DNA of 64,000 bases from Synechococcus sp. AG-686-F08 (GTDB lineage Bacteria > Cyanobacteriota > Cyanobacteriia > PCC-6307 > Cyanobiaceae), in assembly GCA_003210315.1 (NCBI GenBank), contig QCVQ01000003.1, positions 1 to 64,000 on the forward strand, read 5' to 3'. Below, piece after piece: positions 27,750 to 37,604 of the stretch; position 1 is the stretch's first letter, and every line of letters starts with the position of its first letter. The position numbers and the translations under genes were made by a program. Below the pieces are notes generated by a model. That model ran no database searches and was not told the origin of the DNA. It worked only from the letters and a program-made list of their open reading frames with translations.

Positions 27750-28637
27750 GTGCACGTGCTGGGAGGAGAACCGAACGCCTGGAGCTCAAGCGAAAGTCTG
27801 CGTCCCTATTGGCGTAGTTCCCTCGGGACCAGTGCATGGCTCCATCCCCTTGGTATTTGGACCAGCAGGCGCCTTCGCAAGGGCCATGGACCTCTCAAAC
27901 AAAGGCATTACCAATCCCTCAATTTCATTCAGATCCTTCGCGCTTTGCTTAGGCCAAAGCACTTGAAGCGCCTCGAAACACGGACAGCCCTGGCCTTCAT
28001 CTTTGGCCCTCTGCTCTTTGCACTTGGATCCTGGTTGCAACTCCACACCAGCCAATCGCCATCCTTAGCCCTTGGTTTGTTGGCAATTGGGTCTGTGTTC
28101 TTCACAGCAGGTAGTTGGTGGCAACTCCAGCAAGCACGTATTGGAGATCGAGCGCTGCCAAAAAATGGACCGCTCTGGGAATGGTGTGGCCTGCGTTGCG
28201 CCCTCACCCAGAGCGTTGGCACGGTGTTGTTCAACATCGGCACCTTTTTCAGTTGGAATCAGCAGCAACCCAATGCTGAGCTCTGGCTATTGCTGGGCAT
28301 CCTCCCCAATCTGATCGGATCCATCCTCTTTCTGATCTCTGCCGCCTATGGAATGCAAGAGGTGGGGCACGGCAGGCTGCTGGTCTTCGAACCAGATCAC
28401 CTCGGCTGGTGGATTTCAATCGTGAATGCGTTGGGTTGTGTCTGGTTCATGCAATCGGCAATCGCAGGGTGGCCGACAAGCGTGCCCCTGGAACAGGTGC
28501 TCGACAGCACAATGTCCATGCGAACCACCTTGCTCGGCTCGCTGGCGTTCGCGATTGTTGGAATCCTGAGCCTGGCGGAATGCTCTGAAGATGAAATCAG
28601 ACCGATCGAAGCGCCGTCATCGAGACAAAATTTATGA
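27750..28637 (+). CDS. Multi-TM protein, YrhK-like repeats
   Basis: Repeated TM pairs GSWLQL...GSVFFTAGSWWQLQQ; start codon uncertain. Confidence 0.7.
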   Translation: MHVLGGEPNAWSSSESLRPYWRSSLGTSAWLHPLGIWTSRRLRKGHGPLKQRHYQSLNFIQILRALLRPKHLKRLETRTALAFIFGPLLFALGSWLQLHTSQSPSLALGLLAIGSVFFTAGSWWQLQQARIGDRALPKNGPLWEWCGLRCALTQSVGTVLFNIGTFFSWNQQQPNAELWLLLGILPNLIGSILFLISAAYGMQEVGHGRLLVFEPDHLGWWISIVNALGCVWFMQSAIAGWPTSVPLEQVLDSTMSMRTTLLGSLAFAIVGILSLAECSEDEIRPIEAPSSRQNL

Positions 28638-29331
28638 GCTGCTCTTAAGCCTCTGCTTAATGGTGCTGGTGAGCTTTGCCTTTCCGCGCCTGAGCTGGAT
28701 CGGCCTGCTTGGCTACGCCTTGATCGCCTTGCTGCTCACGCAATTGGTGATGATCCGCAAAGAAACGCTCACCCTGGGAGATCGTTTGTACCAGCTCCTA
28801 GGTCTTGGAGCTCTTAGTGCCCTGCTTCTGTGGCAAATCACCCCTATCCGCTGGGTGGTGAGCGGCGTTCCACTCGTGCTCACCTGGAGTGTGTTGGTGG
28901 GTTGGAGCGTGATCCGCTTGGTGGAACGATTGTCCCAGGAACGGAGAGTCACCTCTGGGTTGCTGATGGGAGCTGCCGCTGGCTATTTGCTGTTGGGGCT
29001 CACAGCTGGCTTGGTGATGAGTGCGGTGGAAACCATTCAACCGGGCAGTTTCGCGCCACTCAACATGCTTCAAGAATCCGCCAGTGGGGCCAACGCAACC
29101 GTGCTGATGAAGCTGAATGACTTCTCTCAAATCAATTATTTCGCCTTCATTTGCTTAACCACGGTGGGCTTAGGCGACATCCAACCCGTGCTGCCTGCCT
29201 CGCGGATACTGGCGGTCATCACAGGAATCATTGGTCCGCTCTATCTAGCGGTGGTGATGGGAGTTCTGATCGGTCGCTATACCAACCAAGTGGAAGAGAA
29301 AGACATTTTTAAGCACGAAGACCGACGGTGA
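28591..29331 (+). CDS. Ion channel (K+ channel family)
   Basis: Selectivity-filter-like LTTVGLGDIQP between TM segments. Confidence 0.88.
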   Translation: MKSDRSKRRHRDKIYELLLSLCLMVLVSFAFPRLSWIGLLGYALIALLLTQLVMIRKETLTLGDRLYQLLGLGALSALLLWQITPIRWVVSGVPLVLTWSVLVGWSVIRLVERLSQERRVTSGLLMGAAAGYLLLGLTAGLVMSAVETIQPGSFAPLNMLQESASGANATVLMKLNDFSQINYFAFICLTTVGLGDIQPVLPASRILAVITGIIGPLYLAVVMGVLIGRYTNQVEEKDIFKHEDRR

Positions 29332-29382
29332 GTCGAGACCTCAGCACTAGCGTGAACCCTCATTAAAGACGTAACAACCACC

Positions 29383-30339
29383 ATGCAATACGCATCCCTA
29401 TCCAACGGTGACCGGATGCCGTTGTTAGGTCTAGGCACCTGGAAGTCCGAATCAAGGCAGGTCTATACAGCAGTAAGAGAAGCGATCAAGATTGGATACC
29501 GCCACATTGATTGCGCAAGTATTTATGGCAATGAGAAGGAAGTAGGTGATGCCATTCAGGACGCAATTCACAATCATGAGGTCACAAGATCAGAGCTTTG
29601 GATCACATCCAAGCTCTGGTCGAATTGCCATGGCAAGGATGATGCAGAAGCAGCACTTAGACAATCACTTCAGAATCTCGGAGTGGACTATCTCAATCTT
29701 TATCTGATTCATTGGCCGGTGAGCATCAGACCAGAGAAGACTTTTGCAGAGTCGGTTGATGATCTACTCACACCGGAACAAAGTCCGATCAGCGAAACAT
29801 GGGAGGCGATGGAATCAGTGCGCGATCAAGGTCTTACAAAACACATTGGTGTTAGCAACTTTTCAATTAAAAAATTGCAAAAGCTGATCTCCCATTGCAA
29901 GCAGAAACCAGAGGTAAATCAAGTGGAGCACCATCCCCTGTTGCAACAACCACAGCTTGTTCAGTACTGCGCTTTAGAGGGGATTTTGATCACCGCCTAT
30001 TCCCCACTTGGATCGATGGACCGGCCTCAATCTCTCAAGGTGAAAGACGCTCCAGTTGTGCTCGACAATCCCGTGATTCGTTCGATTGCCGAGACACGCG
30101 GCTGTTCGCCGGCCCAGGTGGTATTGGCATGGGATGTACAACGGGGCATTTCAGCGATTCCTAAATCCGTGAAACCGTCACGGTTGCTTGAAAATCTCCA
30201 AGCTGCGGACATCCAACTCAGCGACACCGAGCTGCAAAAGATTGAAGCGCTCGATCAAAACGTTCGCCTTGTAAATGGAGCGTTTTGGGTGATGGAGGGC
30301 GGCCCTTGGACGCTTCAATCGCTCTGGGACTCCCCTTAA
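29383..30339 (+). CDS. Aldo/keto reductase
   Basis: LGLGTWKS, HIDCASIYGNE, IGVSNFS, IPKSVKPSRL. Confidence 0.95.
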   Translation: MQYASLSNGDRMPLLGLGTWKSESRQVYTAVREAIKIGYRHIDCASIYGNEKEVGDAIQDAIHNHEVTRSELWITSKLWSNCHGKDDAEAALRQSLQNLGVDYLNLYLIHWPVSIRPEKTFAESVDDLLTPEQSPISETWEAMESVRDQGLTKHIGVSNFSIKKLQKLISHCKQKPEVNQVEHHPLLQQPQLVQYCALEGILITAYSPLGSMDRPQSLKVKDAPVVLDNPVIRSIAETRGCSPAQVVLAWDVQRGISAIPKSVKPSRLLENLQAADIQLSDTELQKIEALDQNVRLVNGAFWVMEGGPWTLQSLWDSP

Positions 30340-31467
30340 CCAGCTGGATCAAGGGGAGGCGTTAACGCTCCAAGCAACAGATCACACCCCAACCACTCTG
30401 CCGTCAGCGCGGACAGAGGAATCACCTGATCCATGGCCGAGAAGCCCAGGTCGCCAAGCGACGTGCGAGCCAATGTGCCCCCAAGCAGCTTGGGGGCAAT
30501 CACCACCGCTAACTCCTGCACACAACCCTGCTGGACTGCTGCAGCCGCTAAGGCCGGGCCGCATTCCCAAAGAACACGGTTGCAGCCTCTTGCAGCCAAG
30601 GCATGTAAAAGATCCAACGGCTCGCTTGCCAGAAGCTCGAGGCATTCCGGACCCTCAGGCAGGGGACGATCAGCGCAGCCTGGTCCATGGGCAAGAAGCG
30701 TTGACGCCAGGCGTGTATCCCAAAGCTGAGCTTGGGTTGGGAGGTCAAGACTGCGACTCAGCACCACACGCAAGGGTTCGGGCGAACGGGCTCCACGGCT
30801 CGTGAGCAGAGGGTTATCAGCGCGCACGGTGCCGCCTCCCACAATCACCGCATCACAACCAGCCCGCAACTGATGCACCCAAGCGCGAGCTGGAGGGGCA
30901 CTAATCCACTGACTTTCGCCATTCGTAAGCGCGGTGCGGCCATCCAAGCTCATCGCCCACTTGAGAAGGCCCCAGGGACGGCCGGTTTGAACGCGATGCA
31001 CGAAGGCACGGTTTTGATGGGCTGCTTCAGCCTCGAGCACGCCGGTGATCACCTCCAAACCGGCATCCCGCAAACGCTGAATGCCACCACCAGCCACACG
31101 CGGATCAGGATCTTTGAGTGCCACAACCACGCGCTGAATGCCGGCCTGAATCACAGCCTCCGAGCAGGGGGGGGGTGCGGCCCTGATGGCAACAGGGCTC
31201 GAGCGTGACGATGATCGTGCCGCCCTTGGCGCGCCCACCGGCTTGAGCAAGCGCACCCACCTCGGCATGGGCTTGACCTGCCTTGGCGTGAAAGCCTTCG
31301 CCCGCCAGCGCTCCTTGAGCATCCAGCACCACCGCTCCCACCAAGGGATTGGGGCTGGTTTGGCCTCCCGCCAAGGCCGCAAGCTGCAGCGCCCGGCGCA
31401 TCCAAAGGGTCCAGCGGTCGGAGCCGGCCTGCATCAGCTCAGCGGCTGGGTTTGCACATCGCGCCAT
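30336..31467 (-). pseudogene. ribD: Riboflavin biosynthesis protein RibD, split by a +1 frameshift at a G9 tract
   Basis: Deaminase half in one frame (SPNPLVGAVV...HAEVGAL...EPCCHQGRTPP), continuation in another (CSEAVIQAGIQRVVVALKDPDPRVAGGG...); one extra C in the run at 31167-31175. Confidence 0.85.
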
Positions 31468-31931
31468 TCACCCACTACGTAAGGGGGAACAGGCAACTCA
31501 TTGAAGACTCCTGGCAGGAACAAACGCAAAGGCCGGTTGTTGCTCAGATCGCCAAGAAGTGGATCGAGGGCGAATTCCGCGGCAGCCTCACGGCCATCAC
31601 TGACGAGCGCAGGATTATCGAGGGTGATGTCGTCTAGTTCCCATTTCTTCACTCCGGCCTGAACGCCCATCGAAACCGGATGGTCAAGCCGAACCTTGCC
31701 GGGGTAGCCCACGATTCTCAGAACCACGGGATTGCCTGGCTCGCCTTTGCGATAGACCACGGCTTGCCAGCTGTCGTAATCAAGGTCGCGCAAACTTTCA
31801 AGGCTGCGCAGCATCGGAGCGCCGGCCTCGTCGTTGTGCTGGTGCACCTGCGCCAGGGCTGCATTGGGAGTGACCAGAAGCAGAAGCAACGCAGCCAACA
31901 AGGAGACCAACAGTCGACGCAGCACGCCCAT
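31434..31931 (-). CDS. DUF3122-like exported protein
   Basis: Signal peptide; SWQAVVYRKGEPGNPVVLRIVGYPG. Confidence 0.75.
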   Translation of the reverse strand: MGVLRRLLVSLLAALLLLLVTPNAALAQVHQHNDEAGAPMLRSLESLRDLDYDSWQAVVYRKGEPGNPVVLRIVGYPGKVRLDHPVSMGVQAGVKKWELDDITLDNPALVSDGREAAAEFALDPLLGDLSNNRPLRLFLPGVFNELPVPPYVVGEWRDVQTQPLS

Positions 31932-32102
31932 TCGCTCAAACCAATCGATGCAGCCATCATCGGCGTTGCCTGCAAGGACTGCGGAACTTACAGGCCTCAG
32001 AAAGACAAAAACAAAATGATCCTCTCCCCCCTACAAGGAGGAAGATTCAGTTAAGCCATGGGCCCTTATATCAAATTTTAACAGCAATGAGCAGAAATAG
32101 AC

Positions 32103-35100
32103 TTAAACCAAAGCCGTAAAATCACTGATACTAAATTCACCATTACCTCCAAGAATAGAATCAAACTCTGGGGCATTCTCAATCGCTTCCGAAGAAGAAA
32201 CACCCTGACGAAGAATGTCATCAGCTGCTTCCACTAAACTGAGATCACCTTCAGCATCATTGCTCAAGGCCCAGAACATCATTCCGCCAAGATCTTTCTC
32301 TTGCACGTAAGCGGCTTTTCCAGCAATCGTGGCGGTCGTTTCAATCGAACTCCATTCATCACCGTCATAGGCAAAGGCCGCTTTGCTGTTGTCATCCCAG
32401 TAGAGATTGGTCTGCCCCGTGATGACATCAGACACGATGTCTTTGTAGTCATAAACCCCAGCCTCAAACGACCCTTGCGCCGCAGCACCCGTGCCTGATT
32501 GTTGATAACCAAAGGTGCCACCATCCTCAACACCACCCCAAGCCCGGGTATAAGCAGGAGCTCCTAAAACAACCTTGTTGAGGGCAACCCCAGCCTCTTC
32601 AAAGACAGACACCGCAGACGTGACATCGTAATTGTTGGCATCCCCTGTCATCGCAGATTGATGCCCCGTTTGATTCTCCCAACCTCCATGGAAGTCGTAG
32701 GTCATTACATTATAAAAATCAACGTAAGGATCGATCCCAGCAAGATTGAGATTGGCAAGTTTTTCTGCGCCACCTGCCGTAGCGATAGACACCTCATAGT
32801 TGCCACCAGTTTGCGATTCGAGTGCATCAAGCTCACTGCGCAACTGCTCAAGCACTAGGGCAAAATTTGCCCCATCATTGGCACTCGATGCATTGCCCGC
32901 ATCACCACCACCACCGGGATATTCCCAATCAAAATCCACAACACTGAAGAAGTCATAGGTTTTGAAAATATCCACCACATCACTCGTGAACTGATCACGG
33001 CCTGCTTGCGTTGCTAAGGCCGTGCTGAACTCATCAGAGAGCGTCCATCCACCAAGGGCAAAACCAAGATCAACATTGGGGTTGAGCTCCTTAAAGCGGC
33101 TCAGTTGCTCGAAGTTACCGGCATCTTGAGGTCCAGCATCATTCCAACCAACGGGAACACTGGTGACCGTGACAGAGTCAGCCGTTTCAGTGATGGTGTA
33201 GCGATCTGAGTTGTAAGCAGCAATCAGAACTGGATCAACAGCCTGATACTCAGCTGTTGTGAAGGTTCGACTCACTTGATCAGCTGCATCAAAGCGCTTC
33301 TCCTGTGCTGCATAGGTATCAAAAAGCTCCACAGAGCCATCGGCCTTCACATCAAAGAAGCTGTAGTTGAGATGGGTCATCGCTTGCCCATTCACATCAG
33401 ACAGATTGACATCGCGCTCATACACCCCCCATTCCTCGAAATAGGTGACAATGCGCTTATCACTACCACCATTCGGAGTCTGAAAATCAACCAAGGTTGC
33501 AACAGTGAGTTCAATAGAGGGCTCAACCATTGGCGTTGAAGCTGTGCTTTGTGCAGCAACCAAATCAGCGGCGGCAGAGGAATGATCAACAACACCTCCA
33601 GCAACAGCACTCTCCGTGAAATCAAACACCTGAGCAGGGTCGATGAACTCACCAGCTGCCTGGTAATAGGACGCCTGCGAGGCACCTGGAGCCAATGGAG
33701 CAGCCCATGACTTCGGAGAAATGGAGACGTCGTAGCGACTATCGCTACGCAGCGCAGACGTCACTTCAAAGTTGCTAACCATTGTGAGTGGAGCATCCAT
33801 CACAACATCCACAGTCCAGTCGTCTCCGGCAGAACCATCTCCAACATTGGTCACGGTGATTTCGCCCGCGAAGATCCCAGACCATCCACCGGTGATCGTG
33901 GCCGATACAGAGAGTCCCTGGGAATCGGCCATCACCGGCGATGACTCAGAAGCTGGCGGTGACTCAACGACTGGCGTTACTTCAACAATGGGCAGTGGCT
34001 CAGCAATGGGCGCTGCTTGATCAGGAGCCACAACATCGGCCCCAGAAGCAGCAACAAAAAACAGCGCATTGCTGAGCTCGCCTGAATCCGGTAATCCCAC
34101 GCTGTTGGCATTAAAGGAGAGATCAACAGATTCACCAGCTGGAATCTCGAGGCCCCAGGCGGGAGGCGTAATCAACACCTGATAGACACCACCACCGAGA
34201 TCGTTCACGGAGGATTCAGCCGACCAACTCTCAAAATCGGGTTGATTGGTCAAAAAACTGAACGACCAATCCTTGAGTGCAACATTCGATGCGTTCGAGA
34301 GCGTGAGGGTTCCACCTATCCCTCCGGAATAGAGATTGCCAGCAACCGAGGCCTGCAGTTCGCCCGAGCTCGATGGCATCGGATGGTTGTGCATGGAGTG
34401 GTCAGTCATGGACTGAGACCCGTCCATCGCCATCACGATGGAATCGGGATTCACCATCAGCCCAGCGCGCACTTGGTTGCCATCGGTGGAGGCTCCACCG
34501 AGAGCTTGGGGTGTGAGGAGATCAGCCCGGCTCACCAGAGAAACCTCATCAGCCGTGAATCCAAAGGGAACCTCGAGGTTGTCCTCCATCACCTGATCGT
34601 GATGAAACTCGAGATTGGCCCCGATCAAATCACTGCGCTGAACTCCTGTTAACAGAACACTTTGATTCGTGGGCTCAAACTGAATCAATAGTCCCTGATC
34701 CGTATCAACAACAGACAGACGTTCGCGCGTACCTGTGTAGAGAAAATTCAGCTTTTGGGTTTGAGGGTCAAAGCCATTAATCACCTCTTGAACACCAAAT
34801 TGATGGGAGCGCACATACACAGTCCCAAGTTCACGGGAACCGATGCCTTGCTCCCAAGACAGCACCGCCCCAATATCTTGACGGAGATGTTCATTACCAA
34901 CAACACCAAGGTTATTGAGGCTTAGATCACTCCAGCTCAAACCCTGAAGCGCTTGCACTTGATCGGCCCAGGGATTAACAATCGCAGCTATGCCATCAGG
35001 CAATGCACCAAGAATCAAGCCATGGACGGAAATCTCTCCAAAATCAAGGCGATCTGTAGTGGGATTGAATTCGGTGATATCAGATCCTGCAGGGTTGACC

Positions 35101-35138
35101 TGATAGGTCACACCATTGGCGAAGGAATCAGTCATCAT
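32103..35138 (-). CDS. GH18 chitinase, multidomain with two CBM2-like modules
   Basis: Catalytic motif FFSVVDFDWEYPGGGG; MTYDFHGGW; two beta-rich modules (GELQASVAGNLYSGGIGGTLTLSN..., LSVSATITGGWSGIFAGEITVTN...). Confidence 0.9.
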   Translation of the reverse strand: MMTDSFANGVTYQVNPAGSDITEFNPTTDRLDFGEISVHGLILGALPDGIAAIVNPWADQVQALQGLSWSDLSLNNLGVVGNEHLRQDIGAVLSWEQGIGSRELGTVYVRSHQFGVQEVINGFDPQTQKLNFLYTGTRERLSVVDTDQGLLIQFEPTNQSVLLTGVQRSDLIGANLEFHHDQVMEDNLEVPFGFTADEVSLVSRADLLTPQALGGASTDGNQVRAGLMVNPDSIVMAMDGSQSMTDHSMHNHPMPSSSGELQASVAGNLYSGGIGGTLTLSNASNVALKDWSFSFLTNQPDFESWSAESSVNDLGGGVYQVLITPPAWGLEIPAGESVDLSFNANSVGLPDSGELSNALFFVAASGADVVAPDQAAPIAEPLPIVEVTPVVESPPASESSPVMADSQGLSVSATITGGWSGIFAGEITVTNVGDGSAGDDWTVDVVMDAPLTMVSNFEVTSALRSDSRYDVSISPKSWAAPLAPGASQASYYQAAGEFIDPAQVFDFTESAVAGGVVDHSSAAADLVAAQSTASTPMVEPSIELTVATLVDFQTPNGGSDKRIVTYFEEWGVYERDVNLSDVNGQAMTHLNYSFFDVKADGSVELFDTYAAQEKRFDAADQVSRTFTTAEYQAVDPVLIAAYNSDRYTITETADSVTVTSVPVGWNDAGPQDAGNFEQLSRFKELNPNVDLGFALGGWTLSDEFSTALATQAGRDQFTSDVVDIFKTYDFFSVVDFDWEYPGGGGDAGNASSANDGANFALVLEQLRSELDALESQTGGNYEVSIATAGGAEKLANLNLAGIDPYVDFYNVMTYDFHGGWENQTGHQSAMTGDANNYDVTSAVSVFEEAGVALNKVVLGAPAYTRAWGGVEDGGTFGYQQSGTGAAAQGSFEAGVYDYKDIVSDVITGQTNLYWDDNSKAAFAYDGDEWSSIETTATIAGKAAYVQEKDLGGMMFWALSNDAEGDLSLVEAADDILRQGVSSSEAIENAPEFDSILGGNGEFSISDFTALV

Positions 35139-35461
35139 TCAGACATGAAGAACAAAAACAAGAGCAAAGATAAGTAGTTACTGAATCAGATTCAAACGAT
35201 CATCTGAGGCAACAAAGCAAGCACCAGAACAAAGCAAATCCTGAAGCATTACACTATCGAGATGAACGTCAAACCCAGATTATTAGACTCCATTTAGGAG
35301 ACCAATCATCCAAAGATCTTCCCTTAGGCAAGTAAAGGAAGATCTATCCAGAAGCACAAACCCTGAACTCTAAAACTACTTTTGCAAATCAACTACACGC
35401 AACCATGACTCAACTGCTGAGCGCCTATGACTAACTGCATCTGAACAGGAACTCAAACCAC

Positions 35462-35487
35462 AAAAAAGCTCGCCATTACTGGCGAGC
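35462..35487 (-). terminator. Intrinsic terminator of the 35570-37477 gene
   Basis: GCTCGCC/GGCGAGC stem then T-run on the minus strand. Confidence 0.75.
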
Positions 35488-35569
35488 CAAAAACTAACAA
35501 TCGTGAATAAGGACCTTTCAAAGCCCCCCCTAGAGCAACAGAGCTAGCGCATCCGAGGAAGCAGAGAGA

Positions 35570-37477
35570 TCAGAAGCGGAAGGTCACACCGCCACTTGCT
35601 CTCCAATCAGCAGACTTACTGAACCAAATCTTGGCGCCACCTTTGGCATACAGCATCCAAGACGATGATTCACCCCCAAAGATCGAGTAATCAACTCCTC
35701 CTTCTAACAACACTCCGTTTTCCATCTCTTGATTGGATGGAATCTTGGCCGTTGTTGGATTCTCTGCATTAGCCCTTTGATATGAGACATCACCGTTGTT
35801 GGTGTTCCAATCGGCAAGCCAGGCAACACGCAATGACGGCGTCAACAAATTGCCGTTGTCATAGGGAATCGGCCATGAAAACTTGGATCCCAGCGCTGTT
35901 TGCAGAAATTGATCGGAATAAGACTTGACCTTTAATGCCAACGCGTCATACCGGCCTGATTCCTTGTAAGACGCATCGTTGTTGCCGTTCCACGTTGCCG
36001 TTAGCTGTGGGTCAACAATCACTCCACCCCACAGCACAGGAGCTCCAACACGCAAAGCGCCAACATAAGAGGTGGTGTTTTTTGTGGCGGTGTACGTTTC
36101 ATCGATCACACCACCCAACAAAACCTGGCGTTTGTTGTCACCTGAAAAAGATGTGGCACCGAAAAGGCCTTGGACATAAAAGCCCTTATCCACGTAAGAA
36201 GCCGTTAAACCACCGCCCCAGCCCGAGGGATTCCAAGAACCATTCCCTGTGTATTCACCAGCAAACTGATTCAGCGAGATACTTCCATAGTGACCAAAAA
36301 CACCAACTTCAACCTTATCGGCAACCGGTGCATCCACACCAACAACAACACCACCGTGCGTTGAATAAAAATCGTTATAAACATCAGGATAATAAATACC
36401 ATTCTTCTCAAGACCGCCGGTACTAAACGGAGACATGCTTCCTGCAAACCCTTTCACCCAGGCACGCATTCCACCATTGAGATAAATACTTCTTGGATCT
36501 TGATCCTCCACATAATTAAGTCCTCCAATCTCTAACACATCAGTGGATTGACTCGCTGATGCAATCAGCGTTTTATCAAGATAATCAGAGGCTTGGGCAT
36601 CATCCAGCTCTCCATCCTTCATCCACAGGCCTCGCACAGGCTCACGAGAAGGAACAACATCTTCCTCTGTTTCGACTTTGTCGATCTCAACAACAACCTC
36701 TTCTTCTACTTCCATCAAATATCGCGTTGGCAACTGCTCTAAAATCGTGTCTGCAAGATCATTACTGAAGGCTTGCGTAGCCAAACCACCTGCTGCAATG
36801 ACATTACGTGGAATAAGAAGTGTACTGACAAGCTCACCCAACCTGGCTTGGCGCTCTGACTTACTTAAACCTGTAAGTCTTGAGAGAATTCCAGCATCGA
36901 TATCTGAAGGGGTTTCATCAAGAATGTCTATAAAATCGTCAATATTTCCGGGGCCAGACTCTTCACAATTGCCCGAGAAATCTTCTCCTGCATAGAACTG
37001 AATTTTATAAGTATCACTATTGCTTCCAGCTGCTGTTGTGTAATGCAACTGTTCACTATTCTGGTAATAAAAAATTCCATTACCTGAATTTTTTTTGGGC
37101 GTTGCCAGTACGTATGTTGCAGTACCAGTTTTACCATCATAGTAATAAGCAGGGTCAGCAAGAAATGCATAGGACCCGTATTTTGAAGCCAAAGAAGGAG
37201 AGTCTCCATTTGGAGCCCAAGGGGTATTCACAAAGCCCCTGTCTTCTTCAGCTTTCCCCCAACTTGCTTGAGACGCAGGCAACAAAGTGTAGGAAGTAAT
37301 CAAATAACAATTAGCCCCTACCTCAGCCTTAATCGAGTTTGGCAGAGGCGCAGTTCCGAGCTCTGTCGGATTCGCAATTGAAGATAATGGAACACCCAAC
37401 AACAGAATGGAAGCCCCAACAAAACAAGCTAAGGATTCAGAAAAGACACTTTCCGAAGTGGTGGAACGATTCATCAA
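35570..37477 (-). CDS. Autotransporter-like outer-membrane beta-barrel protein
   Basis: Signal peptide; C-terminal alternating strands ending ASGGVTFRF. Confidence 0.75.
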   Translation of the reverse strand: MMNRSTTSESVFSESLACFVGASILLLGVPLSSIANPTELGTAPLPNSIKAEVGANCYLITSYTLLPASQASWGKAEEDRGFVNTPWAPNGDSPSLASKYGSYAFLADPAYYYDGKTGTATYVLATPKKNSGNGIFYYQNSEQLHYTTAAGSNSDTYKIQFYAGEDFSGNCEESGPGNIDDFIDILDETPSDIDAGILSRLTGLSKSERQARLGELVSTLLIPRNVIAAGGLATQAFSNDLADTILEQLPTRYLMEVEEEVVVEIDKVETEEDVVPSREPVRGLWMKDGELDDAQASDYLDKTLIASASQSTDVLEIGGLNYVEDQDPRSIYLNGGMRAWVKGFAGSMSPFSTGGLEKNGIYYPDVYNDFYSTHGGVVVGVDAPVADKVEVGVFGHYGSISLNQFAGEYTGNGSWNPSGWGGGLTASYVDKGFYVQGLFGATSFSGDNKRQVLLGGVIDETYTATKNTTSYVGALRVGAPVLWGGVIVDPQLTATWNGNNDASYKESGRYDALALKVKSYSDQFLQTALGSKFSWPIPYDNGNLLTPSLRVAWLADWNTNNGDVSYQRANAENPTTAKIPSNQEMENGVLLEGGVDYSIFGGESSSWMLYAKGGAKIWFSKSADWRASGGVTFRF

Positions 37478-37604
37478 ACCAAATAATTTATCTCAAATAT
37501 TTTAATTAAAAAAATAAACCCTGAAATAAAATTGGGATTTTTTGCACTTTTCGAACCATTGCTAATTAAGCAAGTCTAATGAGCCAAACAGAAATTATTA
37601 TATT

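Noticed and set aside
30433-31208. Plus-strand ORFs over ribD (98, 110, 158 aa)
   Set aside because: Shadow ORFs opposite a conserved enzyme.
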